A program made the position numbers and the translations under genes. From Geobacter sp. (GTDB lineage: Bacteria > Desulfobacterota > Desulfuromonadia > Geobacterales > DSM-12255): a DNA stretch of 25,307 nt. The stretch lies in NCBI GenBank assembly GCA_012026855.1, contig VEOV01000232.1, positions 1 through 25,307 on the forward strand, in the 5' to 3' direction. This document shows positions 14,307 to 20,829 of this stretch, in pieces; positions within the stretch are counted from its first letter, which is position 1, and every line of letters begins with the position of its first letter. The notes below the pieces were generated by a model, which was not told the DNA's origin, did no database searches, and saw nothing but the letters and a program-made list of their open reading frames with translations.

Positions 14307-15662
14307 ATGGACACAAAAATTCTGCTCCCTGAAGATCGTATCCCCAAGCAGTGGTACAACATTATCCCCGACATGCCGGGGCCGCTGGCACCGGTCATCC
14401 ATCCTGGCACGCTGCAGCCGGTAACGCCTGACGATCTGCTGCCGCTCTTCCCCATGGGGCTCATCGAGCAGGAGGTCTCCAACCAGCGCTGGATCGACAT
14501 CCCCGAAGAAGTCCGTGAAATCTACCGGCTCTGGCGTCCAGCGCCGCTCTTTCGGGCGCACCGTCTGGAGAAAGCGCTCGGCACACCGGCAAAGATCTAC
14601 TACAAGTATGAAGGTGGTTCTCCGGCCGGGTCCCACAAGCCGAATACCGCCATTCCCCAGGCCTATTACAACAAGATTTTCGGCACCAAGCGGATCGCCT
14701 CCGAAACCGGCGCCGGCCAATGGGGCTCGTCCATTGCCCTGGCCTGCCAGATGTTCGGCCTGGAGTGCACCGTCTACATGGTCAAGGTCTCCTATAACCA
14801 GAAGCCGTACCGCAAAAGCATGATGCAGCTCTGGGGGGCGAACGTCCTTGCCTCGCCGTCTGACCAGACCAATGCCGGTCGCGCCATCCTGGCCCAGAAC
14901 CCGGAGAGTAACGGTTCCCTCGGCATTGCCATCTCCGAGGCGGTAGAAGATGCCGCCACCCGCGAGGATACCCGTTACGCCCTCGGCAGTGTGCTCAACC
15001 ATGTCTGCATGCACCAGACCATCATCGGCCTGGAGGCCAAGGAGCAGCTCGCCCTGGTGAACGACTACCCGGACGTGGTCATCGGCTGCCATGGCGGCGG
15101 CTCCAACCTTGCCGGGATCACCTTTCCGTTTGCCGCCGACAAGGCCCATGGCAAAAACGTGCGGCTCGTCGCCATGGAACCAACCAGCTGTCCGACCCTC
15201 ACCAAAGGGGTCTACGATTTCGATTACGGCGATACTGCCAAGATGGCGCCGGTCGCCAAGATGTACACCCTTGGCCATGACTTCATGCCGCCGGGGATCC
15301 ATGCCGGCGGGCTCAGGTATCACGGCGCTTCGCCGCTGGTCTCCCAGCTGGTCCATGCCGGGGTGATCGAGGCAAAAGCCGTCCCCCAGACTGCCTGCTT
15401 CGAGGCGGCGGTACTCTTCTCCCGCAGCGAAGGGATCATCCCGGCACCCGAGTCGTCACACGCCATCCGCGGCGCCATCGACGAGGCGCTGCAAGCCAAG
15501 GAAGAAGGGAAGGAGAAGACCATTCTCTTCAACCTCTCCGGCCACGGTCACGTGGATATGGCGGCCTATGACGCCTATTTCGGCGGGGAGCTGGATGATT
15601 ACGAATATCCTGAGGAGGCCATCAAGGAATCGTTGGCCCACCTGCCGAAGGTAAACTTTTAA
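14307..15662 (+). CDS. trpB2: TrpB2-type tryptophan synthase beta chain (TrpB-like PLP enzyme)
   Basis: This 451-aa fold-type II PLP enzyme condenses indole and serine in characterised relatives. It is longer than TrpB1 (about 400 aa) and begins with the TrpB2 signature (DRIPKQWYNIIPD, then GRPAPL-like WRPAPLFRAHRLE). Lys111 in GSHKPN should bind PLP, Glu133 in SETGAGQWG is the expected catalytic acid, and GGGSN (263-267) binds the cofactor phosphate. TrpB2 lacks contacts for TrpA in known cases, so a TrpA-independent indole-salvage role is plausible. GGAGG precedes the ATG at six bases. trpA, trpF and trpB1 are not in the window. Its stop overlaps that of the convergent sirtuin gene. Confidence 0.93.
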   Translation: MDTKILLPEDRIPKQWYNIIPDMPGPLAPVIHPGTLQPVTPDDLLPLFPMGLIEQEVSNQRWIDIPEEVREIYRLWRPAPLFRAHRLEKALGTPAKIYYKYEGGSPAGSHKPNTAIPQAYYNKIFGTKRIASETGAGQWGSSIALACQMFGLECTVYMVKVSYNQKPYRKSMMQLWGANVLASPSDQTNAGRAILAQNPESNGSLGIAISEAVEDAATREDTRYALGSVLNHVCMHQTIIGLEAKEQLALVNDYPDVVIGCHGGGSNLAGITFPFAADKAHGKNVRLVAMEPTSCPTLTKGVYDFDYGDTAKMAPVAKMYTLGHDFMPPGIHAGGLRYHGASPLVSQLVHAGVIEAKAVPQTACFEAAVLFSRSEGIIPAPESSHAIRGAIDEALQAKEEGKEKTILFNLSGHGHVDMAAYDAYFGGELDDYEYPEEAIKESLAHLPKVNF

Positions 15663-16480
15663 AGCAGTTTATTGATTGCTTCCAGTCCGGCCAACGCGCC
15701 GGCAGAGATGGAAATTGCCCCCGCCGGAGCCTGAGCTTCGCGGGGGTTTATTCGTATCAGCGTTGCCCGGCCGGAGTGGGCCAGCCGCTCACCCAGGGAG
15801 CGGATTGTCGGGATTGCCGTCCCGGCACCCATCTCCAATACCACCGTCCTTGCCCCGCGATACTCGGTGACAAACTCGTCAAAAGCCCGCTCCTGCGCCC
15901 GAGTTCTGGCCGGCAGCCAGGAAAAGTCTCCGAACATGAGTATATTGGGCCTGGCAACCCCGCCACAGCAGCGACACTGCGGAATGTACCCGGCCCTCAT
16001 CGTCTCAAAATCGACCGGAACCTCCTCATCATTGCCCCAGATCACATCACTGCAGGGCGAGAGACACTGCAAATGATGAATCGAACCATGCACCTCCAGG
16101 ATAGCCTCTTCCCTGAAACCGGCCTTCTGAAACTGGCCGTCAACATTGGAGGTCACCACAAAGTGCTGCAGGTTGAACTTCTCAAGCCAGTTTCTGATCA
16201 GCTGAAAGCCTTCGTGGGGCACTGTCGAGCGATAGAGGTTGGCCCGGTGGCCATAGAAACCCCAGCCAAAAGCCGGATCGCGCTCAAAATGCTCCGGATT
16301 TGCCGCCTGAATAAAGCTCAGGCCAAGGCGGCGGTACATGGGGTAGGCGTTCCAGAAACCATGATCACCACGGAAATCCGGCAGCCCCGAATCCACCCCC
16401 ATCCCGGCTCCGGCGCTAACAATCAGCACTTCTGCGCTGCTGATTATGGCAGCTGCCTTTTCCAAACTTTCAGATCTCAC
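15659..16480 (-). CDS. Sir2 family NAD-dependent protein deacylase
   Basis: Sirtuins remove acyl groups from lysine using NAD. The 273-aa protein shows GAGMGVDSGLPDFRG (24-38), TSNVDGQFQKAG (110-121) and the catalytic His131 in EVHGS. It also has two zinc Cys pairs (Cys139/Cys143 and Cys169 with Cys171 or Cys172). FYGHR (75-79) supplies the Tyr-x-x-Arg pair (Tyr76, Arg79) that in SIRT5 and CobB recognises succinyl- or malonyl-lysine. Family members usually have TQN where this has TSN. The GTG start at 16480 has GGGGTGA upstream, overlapping the ybaK stop. Its stop overlaps trpB2 by four bases, convergently. Substrates are unknown. Confidence 0.93.
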   Translation of the reverse strand: MRSESLEKAAAIISSAEVLIVSAGAGMGVDSGLPDFRGDHGFWNAYPMYRRLGLSFIQAANPEHFERDPAFGWGFYGHRANLYRSTVPHEGFQLIRNWLEKFNLQHFVVTSNVDGQFQKAGFREEAILEVHGSIHHLQCLSPCSDVIWGNDEEVPVDFETMRAGYIPQCRCCGGVARPNILMFGDFSWLPARTRAQERAFDEFVTEYRGARTVVLEMGAGTAIPTIRSLGERLAHSGRATLIRINPREAQAPAGAISISAGALAGLEAINKLL

Positions 16481-16486
16481 TGTCGC

Positions 16487-16975
16487 TCACCCCTTTATAC
16501 CCACTTTCACCAGCACCGGTTGCAACAGCCGCACAACGTCCGCCGGAGCCATGCCGACGAGAAAACCCCGCTTGCCGCCATTCAGGTAGATCTTCGCCAG
16601 ACCGGTTATACTCTCTTCCAGGTAAACCGGCATGGCTTTTTTCGTGCCAAAGGGGGAGGTGCCGCCGACCAGATAACCGGTATGCCGGTTGGCAGCATCC
16701 GGTGAACAGGGTGCTATCAGTTTGACGCCGATCACCCTGGCCAGCTCCTTGGTCGACACCTGACAGTCACCATGCATGAGGACAATTAGAGGGTTTTTCC
16801 GTTCATCTTCCATGATCAGGGTCTTGACAACTGCATGTTCATCGACCCCCAGTTCACGGGCCGAGACAGCTGTAACCCCCTTTTACTCATAGTGGTAAAG
16901 ATGCTCGCTGAAGCCGGTTTTGGCAGCTCTCAAAAAGCGGACTGCTGCCGTAACCGGTGCCTTTTCCTTTGCCAT
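16487..16975 (-). pseudogene. ybaK: ybaK/ebsC-type aminoacyl-tRNA deacylase with one nonsense codon
   Basis: YbaK-family proteins hydrolyse mischarged tRNAs (Cys-tRNAPro in known cases). Reading from ATG 16975, which has a good AGGAG site, gives a 163-codon frame typical of YbaK. It is interrupted only by TAA at codon 31 (16885-16883), where relatives tend to have Glu or Lys within HYE-x-KG. After the stop the frame stays open and conserved: TAVSARELGVDEHAVVKTL, the GDCQVSTKELA segment, HTGYLVGGTSPFGTKK and LAPADVV-like MAPADVV. One base change would restore it. The longest remaining ATG-started piece is 108 aa from 16813, with no clear ribosome-binding site. It lies six bases before the sirtuin start, so the two form a unit. 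A sequencing error is possible. Confidence 0.87.
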
Positions 16976-17067
16976 GAATTCTCCTAGCTTATTGCTCAGT
17001 TCCGGTTCTCTGGTAAGATTTACCCTGAATCCAGCGGTAGTGCGTGCCTTGAATCGGGGAGCCCACC

Positions 17068-18078
17068 ATGATTGAAGCCCTATTTTACGAAAAAGCAGCC
17101 GATCGTCAAGTCTGCTGCAAGCTTTGTCGCTTTCAATGCACCATTAAGGCCGGCCGGCGCGGACACTGCAATGTGCGTGAAAATCGCGGCGGCACCCTTT
17201 ATTCACTGGTCTACGGCAAGGTTATTGCTGAGCATGTCGATCCGATCGAGAAAAAACCGCTGTTTCACCTGCTGCCCGGCAGCCGCACCTTTTCCGTCGC
17301 CACAGAGGGGTGCAATTTCCGCTGCCGCCACTGCCAGAACTACAGCATCGCCCAGGTCGGCAGCGACACGCCTGTACATGGGACGCAGCGCACTCCTGCC
17401 GAGATCGTGCAAAGTGCATTGGAAAGCGGCTGCCGCTCCATTGCCTACACTTACACAGAACCGACGATTTTTTACGAATTCGCCTTTGACACGGCGCGCC
17501 TTGCCAGCGAGGCCGGACTCCATAATATTTTCGTCACCAATGGCTATATCAGCCAAGAACCGCTGGCAAAGATCGCTCCGTACCTGGCAGCCGCCAACAT
17601 CGACCTGAAAGGTTTCTCGGAAACATTCTACCGGGATATTGTCGGTGCAAAACTGTCAGAAGTCCTGGCAAGCATCGTCGCATACAAGCAGCTGGGGATC
17701 TGGCTGGAAATTACCACCCTGATCATTCCTGAGCTGAACGACAGCGACGCAGAACTACGGGGGATTGCCGACTTTATTGCCAGCAATCTCGGTACCGATA
17801 CCCCATGGCATGTCAGCCAGTTCTACCCGACCTACCGCCTGACCGACAGGCAGCGGACACCGGCCGCCACTCTGAGACGGGCCCGTGACATAGGCACTGC
17901 AGCCGGTTTGCACTTTGTGTACGAAGGGAATATTCCGGGCGAAGGGGGGGAAAACACAGCCTGCCCGGACTGCGGGGAAATCATCGTGAAACGAAACGGC
18001 TTCCGGGTCAGCTCAAACCGGCTTCAAGATGGCTGCTGCCCGGCTTGCGGTGCCAAAATCGCCGGCATCTGGGCATGA
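17068..18078 (+). CDS. AmmeMemoRadiSam-type radical SAM protein
   Basis: This 336-aa radical SAM enzyme carries the CxxxCxxC cluster motif as Cys82, Cys86 and Cys89 in TEGCNFRCRHCQNY. It resembles the pyruvate-formate-lyase-activating-like proteins of the AmmeMemoRadiSam set (AMMECR1, Memo, radical SAM), with AYTYTEPTIFYEF and the late NIPGEGGENTACPDC stretch. Extra Cys groups flank the barrel: Cys16, 17, 20, 24 and 34 at the N-terminus, and Cys299, 302, 323/324 and 327 in a zinc-ribbon-like C-terminus. The substrate is unknown for this family. AMMECR1 and Memo partners are not adjacent. ATG 17068 follows GGGGAG. It diverges from ybaK with a 92-base gap. Confidence 0.9.
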   Translation: MIEALFYEKAADRQVCCKLCRFQCTIKAGRRGHCNVRENRGGTLYSLVYGKVIAEHVDPIEKKPLFHLLPGSRTFSVATEGCNFRCRHCQNYSIAQVGSDTPVHGTQRTPAEIVQSALESGCRSIAYTYTEPTIFYEFAFDTARLASEAGLHNIFVTNGYISQEPLAKIAPYLAAANIDLKGFSETFYRDIVGAKLSEVLASIVAYKQLGIWLEITTLIIPELNDSDAELRGIADFIASNLGTDTPWHVSQFYPTYRLTDRQRTPAATLRRARDIGTAAGLHFVYEGNIPGEGGENTACPDCGEIIVKRNGFRVSSNRLQDGCCPACGAKIAGIWA

Positions 18079-18104
18079 GCTACCCTGAAACCTTCCCGCA
18101 AATG

Positions 18105-18287
18105 TCACGAGCGGTGCATGATGCCGCCCAGCAGCACTGCGCCGCCAATAATGACTGTCAACGTCCCTGATTTTGCCCGCAACAGCACCTCCTCATAGGA
18201 GCAGGCAACCGGCACAGCCAACAGCCAGTAACCACAGATAATAGCTACAGCGCCACTTATCAGGCAGATGAGTTTGGTACGATCCAT
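18105..18287 (-). CDS. Small two-helix membrane protein, function unknown
   Basis: This is a 60-aa open frame with two hydrophobic segments (about 5-29 and 42-57) joined by a charged stretch (EEVLLRAKSG). I do not recognise a family. It fills the gap between the convergent radical SAM gene (stop 26 bases away) and the pilin locus upstream on the same strand. The ATG at 18287 has GGTAGGAT upstream with a spacing somewhat longer than ideal. Cys29 follows PVA, which is not a convincing lipobox. Support is only length, hydrophobic pattern and position, so it could be spurious. Confidence 0.45.
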   Translation of the reverse strand: MDRTKLICLISGAVAIICGYWLLAVPVACSYEEVLLRAKSGTLTVIIGGAVLLGGIMHRS

Positions 18288-18345
18288 TGAAAAGATATCC
18301 TACCAGGCAAGCTTTATACTGGAGCAGCAGAGATCCGCTCCCGTC

Positions 18346-19941
18346 TCAATATGGCGCCCCGCCGTTAAAGGTGCAGTTTACCCCTGCTGAAGCAGTCCAG
18401 CCGACTGAACAGTTGTAATTCGTGTCCAGATTCTTGAAAAACTGGTATGTCAAAGTCTGGGACGTACAGCGTGCCTGGGCCACTGCACAGGCATTATTGT
18501 TAAACATTGTCAGGGTGTCACCCGGATAGACGGTGATGCCATTTGTTGTCGTCGTTGCAGTGCAGGTTCCGCCATTTCTTCTGTACCATTGGTTACCAAC
18601 CGCATTTATCACTTGTGCTCCACCACGCATGCAACCATCGGCAATGTTCAGGGTAAAATCCTTTGATACGCTTTTAGCATTGGCATCGGTGATAGTTACT
18701 CTGATGTTACTGGCACCGGCCACAATCGGATAGGGGGTAGCCACAATGGCACCAGTCATGAGTCCACTGGCGGTGTCAAGGCAGAGACCGGTATTGACGG
18801 CATCTATCTGGACATCACCAGCAGGGCAGGTACCCTGGGCATAGCCTGTCGACCAGGTATATGGGGTGTTGCCACCGGTGCCGTTAAGAGTGACGCTGTA
18901 GGCAACTCCTGTTTCGGCATTTGGCAGAGTCTGGTTAGTGATTGCCAGTGAGTTGACGACATTGAGGGTAAATGCCTGGGATGCCGTACTGTTACTGGAG
19001 TTGGTGGCTGTTACAGTAAAATTGTTAAGCCCGAACCCGGCAGATGTGGGGGTGCCGGAAATGACTCCGGTGGTAGTATTCAGGCAAAGACCGATACTGG
19101 CCGGAACCAGCTGCACGCTTCCGGCAGCACAGCCTCCCTGGACCTGTCCGGTTGACCAGGTGTAGGTTGCCGATCCGTCCCCCGAGGCTTGCAGAGTTGC
19201 ACTGTAGGCTGTCCCAACATTGGCGTCGGGCAGCGAGGTCTTGCTGATATTGAAGGAGCAATTTCTGGCGGCTCTGATTTCATCCAGTGTCACATACTGG
19301 ACGATGTCGTCATACTGGTAGGCCGGATTGGTGGCGGTATAGGTACAGGGGTTGTTATAACCGGCCCCCTGCTGCCAGACAGGAAAGGTACAATAAGCAC
19401 CGGGAGTTGCTGTGCAAGTCGGACAGGTTCCAGCTCCGCCAGAGCAAACGCCGGCCGTACAGGTGCCTGTGCATGTCGGGAAAATGCAGGTTCCTGCTCC
19501 GCCGGTGCAGACGCCGGTGCCGGTGCAGACGCCATTGGCATCCTCTCCGTTGCTGTAAATCAGAAAAGCGATATTGTTTTTCGTGTTAAAAGCGGAACAG
19601 GCGTCATTGCTGCATTCTTTCAGTTTTATGCTGGTTGTTGTCACGCCGCAGACGTTTTTACCGGCGCCCCAGACAGCATCATCCGCAAGAAAAAGTAGAT
19701 TTCTTCCCCAGGCATCGGCAGTTCTGGGACTTGTTGACATTAGAGGCGCAGCACCAAAATTTCCGTTTTTAACTATTGAACCAGATAGCGCATCCCTGGC
19801 AAATTTGACAGTTTCTCTTGATTCAATGAACGCTCCGCGCTTTGTCAGCACACCGATCATCGGCACGCCGATAGTCATCAACAGACCAATTATCACCAGA
19901 ACGATCGCAATTTCAATCAGGGTGAAACCATTTCTGTTCAT
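18346..19941 (-). CDS. Large type IV pilin-like protein with Cys-rich repeat and two Ig-like domains
   Basis: This 531-aa protein starts with a five-residue leader and the prepilin peptidase site G^FTLIE (G5/F6, Glu at +5). A hydrophobic helix to about residue 30 follows, so it should be cleaved, N-methylated and built into a pilus or pseudopilus. Beyond a pilin-like region comes a Cys/Gly/Thr-rich segment (residues 139-184, nine Cys) made of two related units built on GVCTGGAGTC and GVCSGGAGTC. Two related Ig-like (He_PIG-type) repeats follow (about 235-329 and 337-434), each with TYTWSTG or PYTWSTG and a Cys pair. The last 95 residues hold six more Cys. This is far longer than ordinary pilins (150-200 aa), which suggests a tip or adhesin-like subunit. 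The ATG has AGGTGCGG upstream. Confidence 0.88.
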   Translation of the reverse strand: MNRNGFTLIEIAIVLVIIGLLMTIGVPMIGVLTKRGAFIESRETVKFARDALSGSIVKNGNFGAAPLMSTSPRTADAWGRNLLFLADDAVWGAGKNVCGVTTTSIKLKECSNDACSAFNTKNNIAFLIYSNGEDANGVCTGTGVCTGGAGTCIFPTCTGTCTAGVCSGGAGTCPTCTATPGAYCTFPVWQQGAGYNNPCTYTATNPAYQYDDIVQYVTLDEIRAARNCSFNISKTSLPDANVGTAYSATLQASGDGSATYTWSTGQVQGGCAAGSVQLVPASIGLCLNTTTGVISGTPTSAGFGLNNFTVTATNSSNSTASQAFTLNVVNSLAITNQTLPNAETGVAYSVTLNGTGGNTPYTWSTGYAQGTCPAGDVQIDAVNTGLCLDTASGLMTGAIVATPYPIVAGASNIRVTITDANAKSVSKDFTLNIADGCMRGGAQVINAVGNQWYRRNGGTCTATTTTNGITVYPGDTLTMFNNNACAVAQARCTSQTLTYQFFKNLDTNYNCSVGWTASAGVNCTFNGGAPY

Positions 19942-19988
19942 AACCGCACCTGATGACAGCTAAATCCGTTTAAGGTGAAATCGAATCA

Positions 19989-20012
19989 GGGGGAGACACA
20001 CTTGCCTCCCCC
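19989..20012. terminator. Hairpin between the two pilin genes
   Basis: GGGGGAG (19989-19995) pairs exactly with CTCCCCC (20006-20012) around a 10-base loop, 55 bases beyond the stop of the 211-aa pilin gene on the minus strand. There is no T-run behind it in either direction, so it is more likely an mRNA-stabilising or partial terminator structure that sets the ratio of the two pilins than a full intrinsic terminator. Confidence 0.5.
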
Positions 20013-20066
20013 CGATCTGCTCAAGTACTCTTTGCATGGCTAGCCTGCCCTGCTGCAGATTTCTTT

Positions 20067-20702
20067 CTATTTAAACTGATATGTCAGTGCCATCACATCT
20101 GTGGTTGCCAGCCAGTCAGCACTGCTTGCTCCCAGGGTTAAGGCAGTGAAGGTTGTGTTCGCCAAGGCCGTTGTCACCGCAGTTGCCCCTCTTACGTTAC
20201 CCGCAGTAGCCGACGCTGTGCTGTCCACGGAGGTGTCGAGCGATTCAAAATATTTCATTGCAGCAAGGTCGTTAGAATCTGTCGTTGGCGCATATGCAGT
20301 TGTACAGGCAGCGACTTTGCATACTATGAGATAATTTTTTGCCGTAGCACCGCCACTGTTACCGACATACACATAGAAAGTCGAGCCGCCAAGGACGAAG
20401 GTGTTTTCCGGAGCTGTGACAAATTTGGCGGCCGTTATGTCAGCCTGTGGATCGGAATCTCCAATGAGACCGTCCTTGTTAGCATCGCCTGGGAAACGCC
20501 CTTTCCGGTCGAAATAGGTGTGCAGCGCCACTTCCCACGCGGTCACTTTGGTAGTGAACTGTTTAGACCTTGCATTATCAACCAGGTCCTGCCCTTTGAG
20601 AACGGCACCAAGGATAATACCGATAACTACCAGAACTATCGCCATTTCATCCAGAGTGAAGCCTTTGTGATTGAGATACGCTTTTTTCAAGGTGGTAAGC
20701 AT
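20067..20702 (-). CDS. Type IV pilin-like protein with EF-hand-like calcium loop
   Basis: This 211-aa prepilin has a 14-residue basic leader, the cleavage site G14^F15 and mature start FTLDE. Asp sits at +4 and the conserved Glu at +5. The hydrophobic helix MAIVLVVIGIILGAVL follows, then a KGQDLVDNARSKQF continuation common in Geobacter-type pilin-like proteins. Residues 73-84 form DANKDGLIGDSD, matching an EF-hand or dockerin-type loop at ligand positions 1, 3, 5 and 12, with Gly6 and Ile8. The C-terminal part is Ala/Thr/Ser-rich with only two Cys (in VCKVAAC). AGGGGG precedes the ATG. It lies 125 bases upstream of the large pilin gene, likely cotranscribed. Confidence 0.9.
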   Translation of the reverse strand: MLTTLKKAYLNHKGFTLDEMAIVLVVIGIILGAVLKGQDLVDNARSKQFTTKVTAWEVALHTYFDRKGRFPGDANKDGLIGDSDPQADITAAKFVTAPENTFVLGGSTFYVYVGNSGGATAKNYLIVCKVAACTTAYAPTTDSNDLAAMKYFESLDTSVDSTASATAGNVRGATAVTTALANTTFTALTLGASSADWLATTDVMALTYQFK

Positions 20703-20733
20703 GACGGCCCCCTAAGAAACTTTTATTTAAAGT

Positions 20734-20767
20734 ATTATAACAATATCACCCCAAAAGGGCATGTCAA
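20734..20767 (-). promoter_or_regulatory. Possible pilin promoter with over-long spacer
   Basis: On the minus strand a perfect TTGACA (20762-20767) and a perfect TATAAT (20734-20739) lie upstream of the 211-aa pilin gene, but they are 22 bases apart instead of 17. The spacer contains the small inverted repeat CCCC-AAAA-GGG. Transcription may need an activator, or only the -10 box may be real. Confidence 0.3.
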
Positions 20768-20829
20768 GTGAACTAACCTCATAATTTTAGCTGGTTGTAA
20801 CAAATTTAATATCTGTTAATATTTTATGT

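Noticed and set aside
15776..16705. 309-codon open frame on the plus strand
   Set aside because: Antisense to the sirtuin and the ybaK remnant; no recognisable motif, and the opposite strand explains the sequence.
16883..16885. Recoding of the ybaK TAA as an unusual amino acid
   Set aside because: Known recoding to selenocysteine or pyrrolysine uses TGA or TAG; no recoding signal is evident, and other genes here use TAA as a normal stop.
18105..18287. Lipoprotein signal in the 60-aa membrane protein
   Set aside because: The residues before Cys29 are PVA, with Pro where a lipobox needs Leu or a similar residue, and a second hydrophobic helix follows.
19430..19530. Repetitive GC-rich stretch as a CRISPR-like or minisatellite array
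   Set aside because: The repetition follows codon phase within the large pilin gene and encodes the duplicated Cys-rich module; there are only two imperfect units and no spacers.
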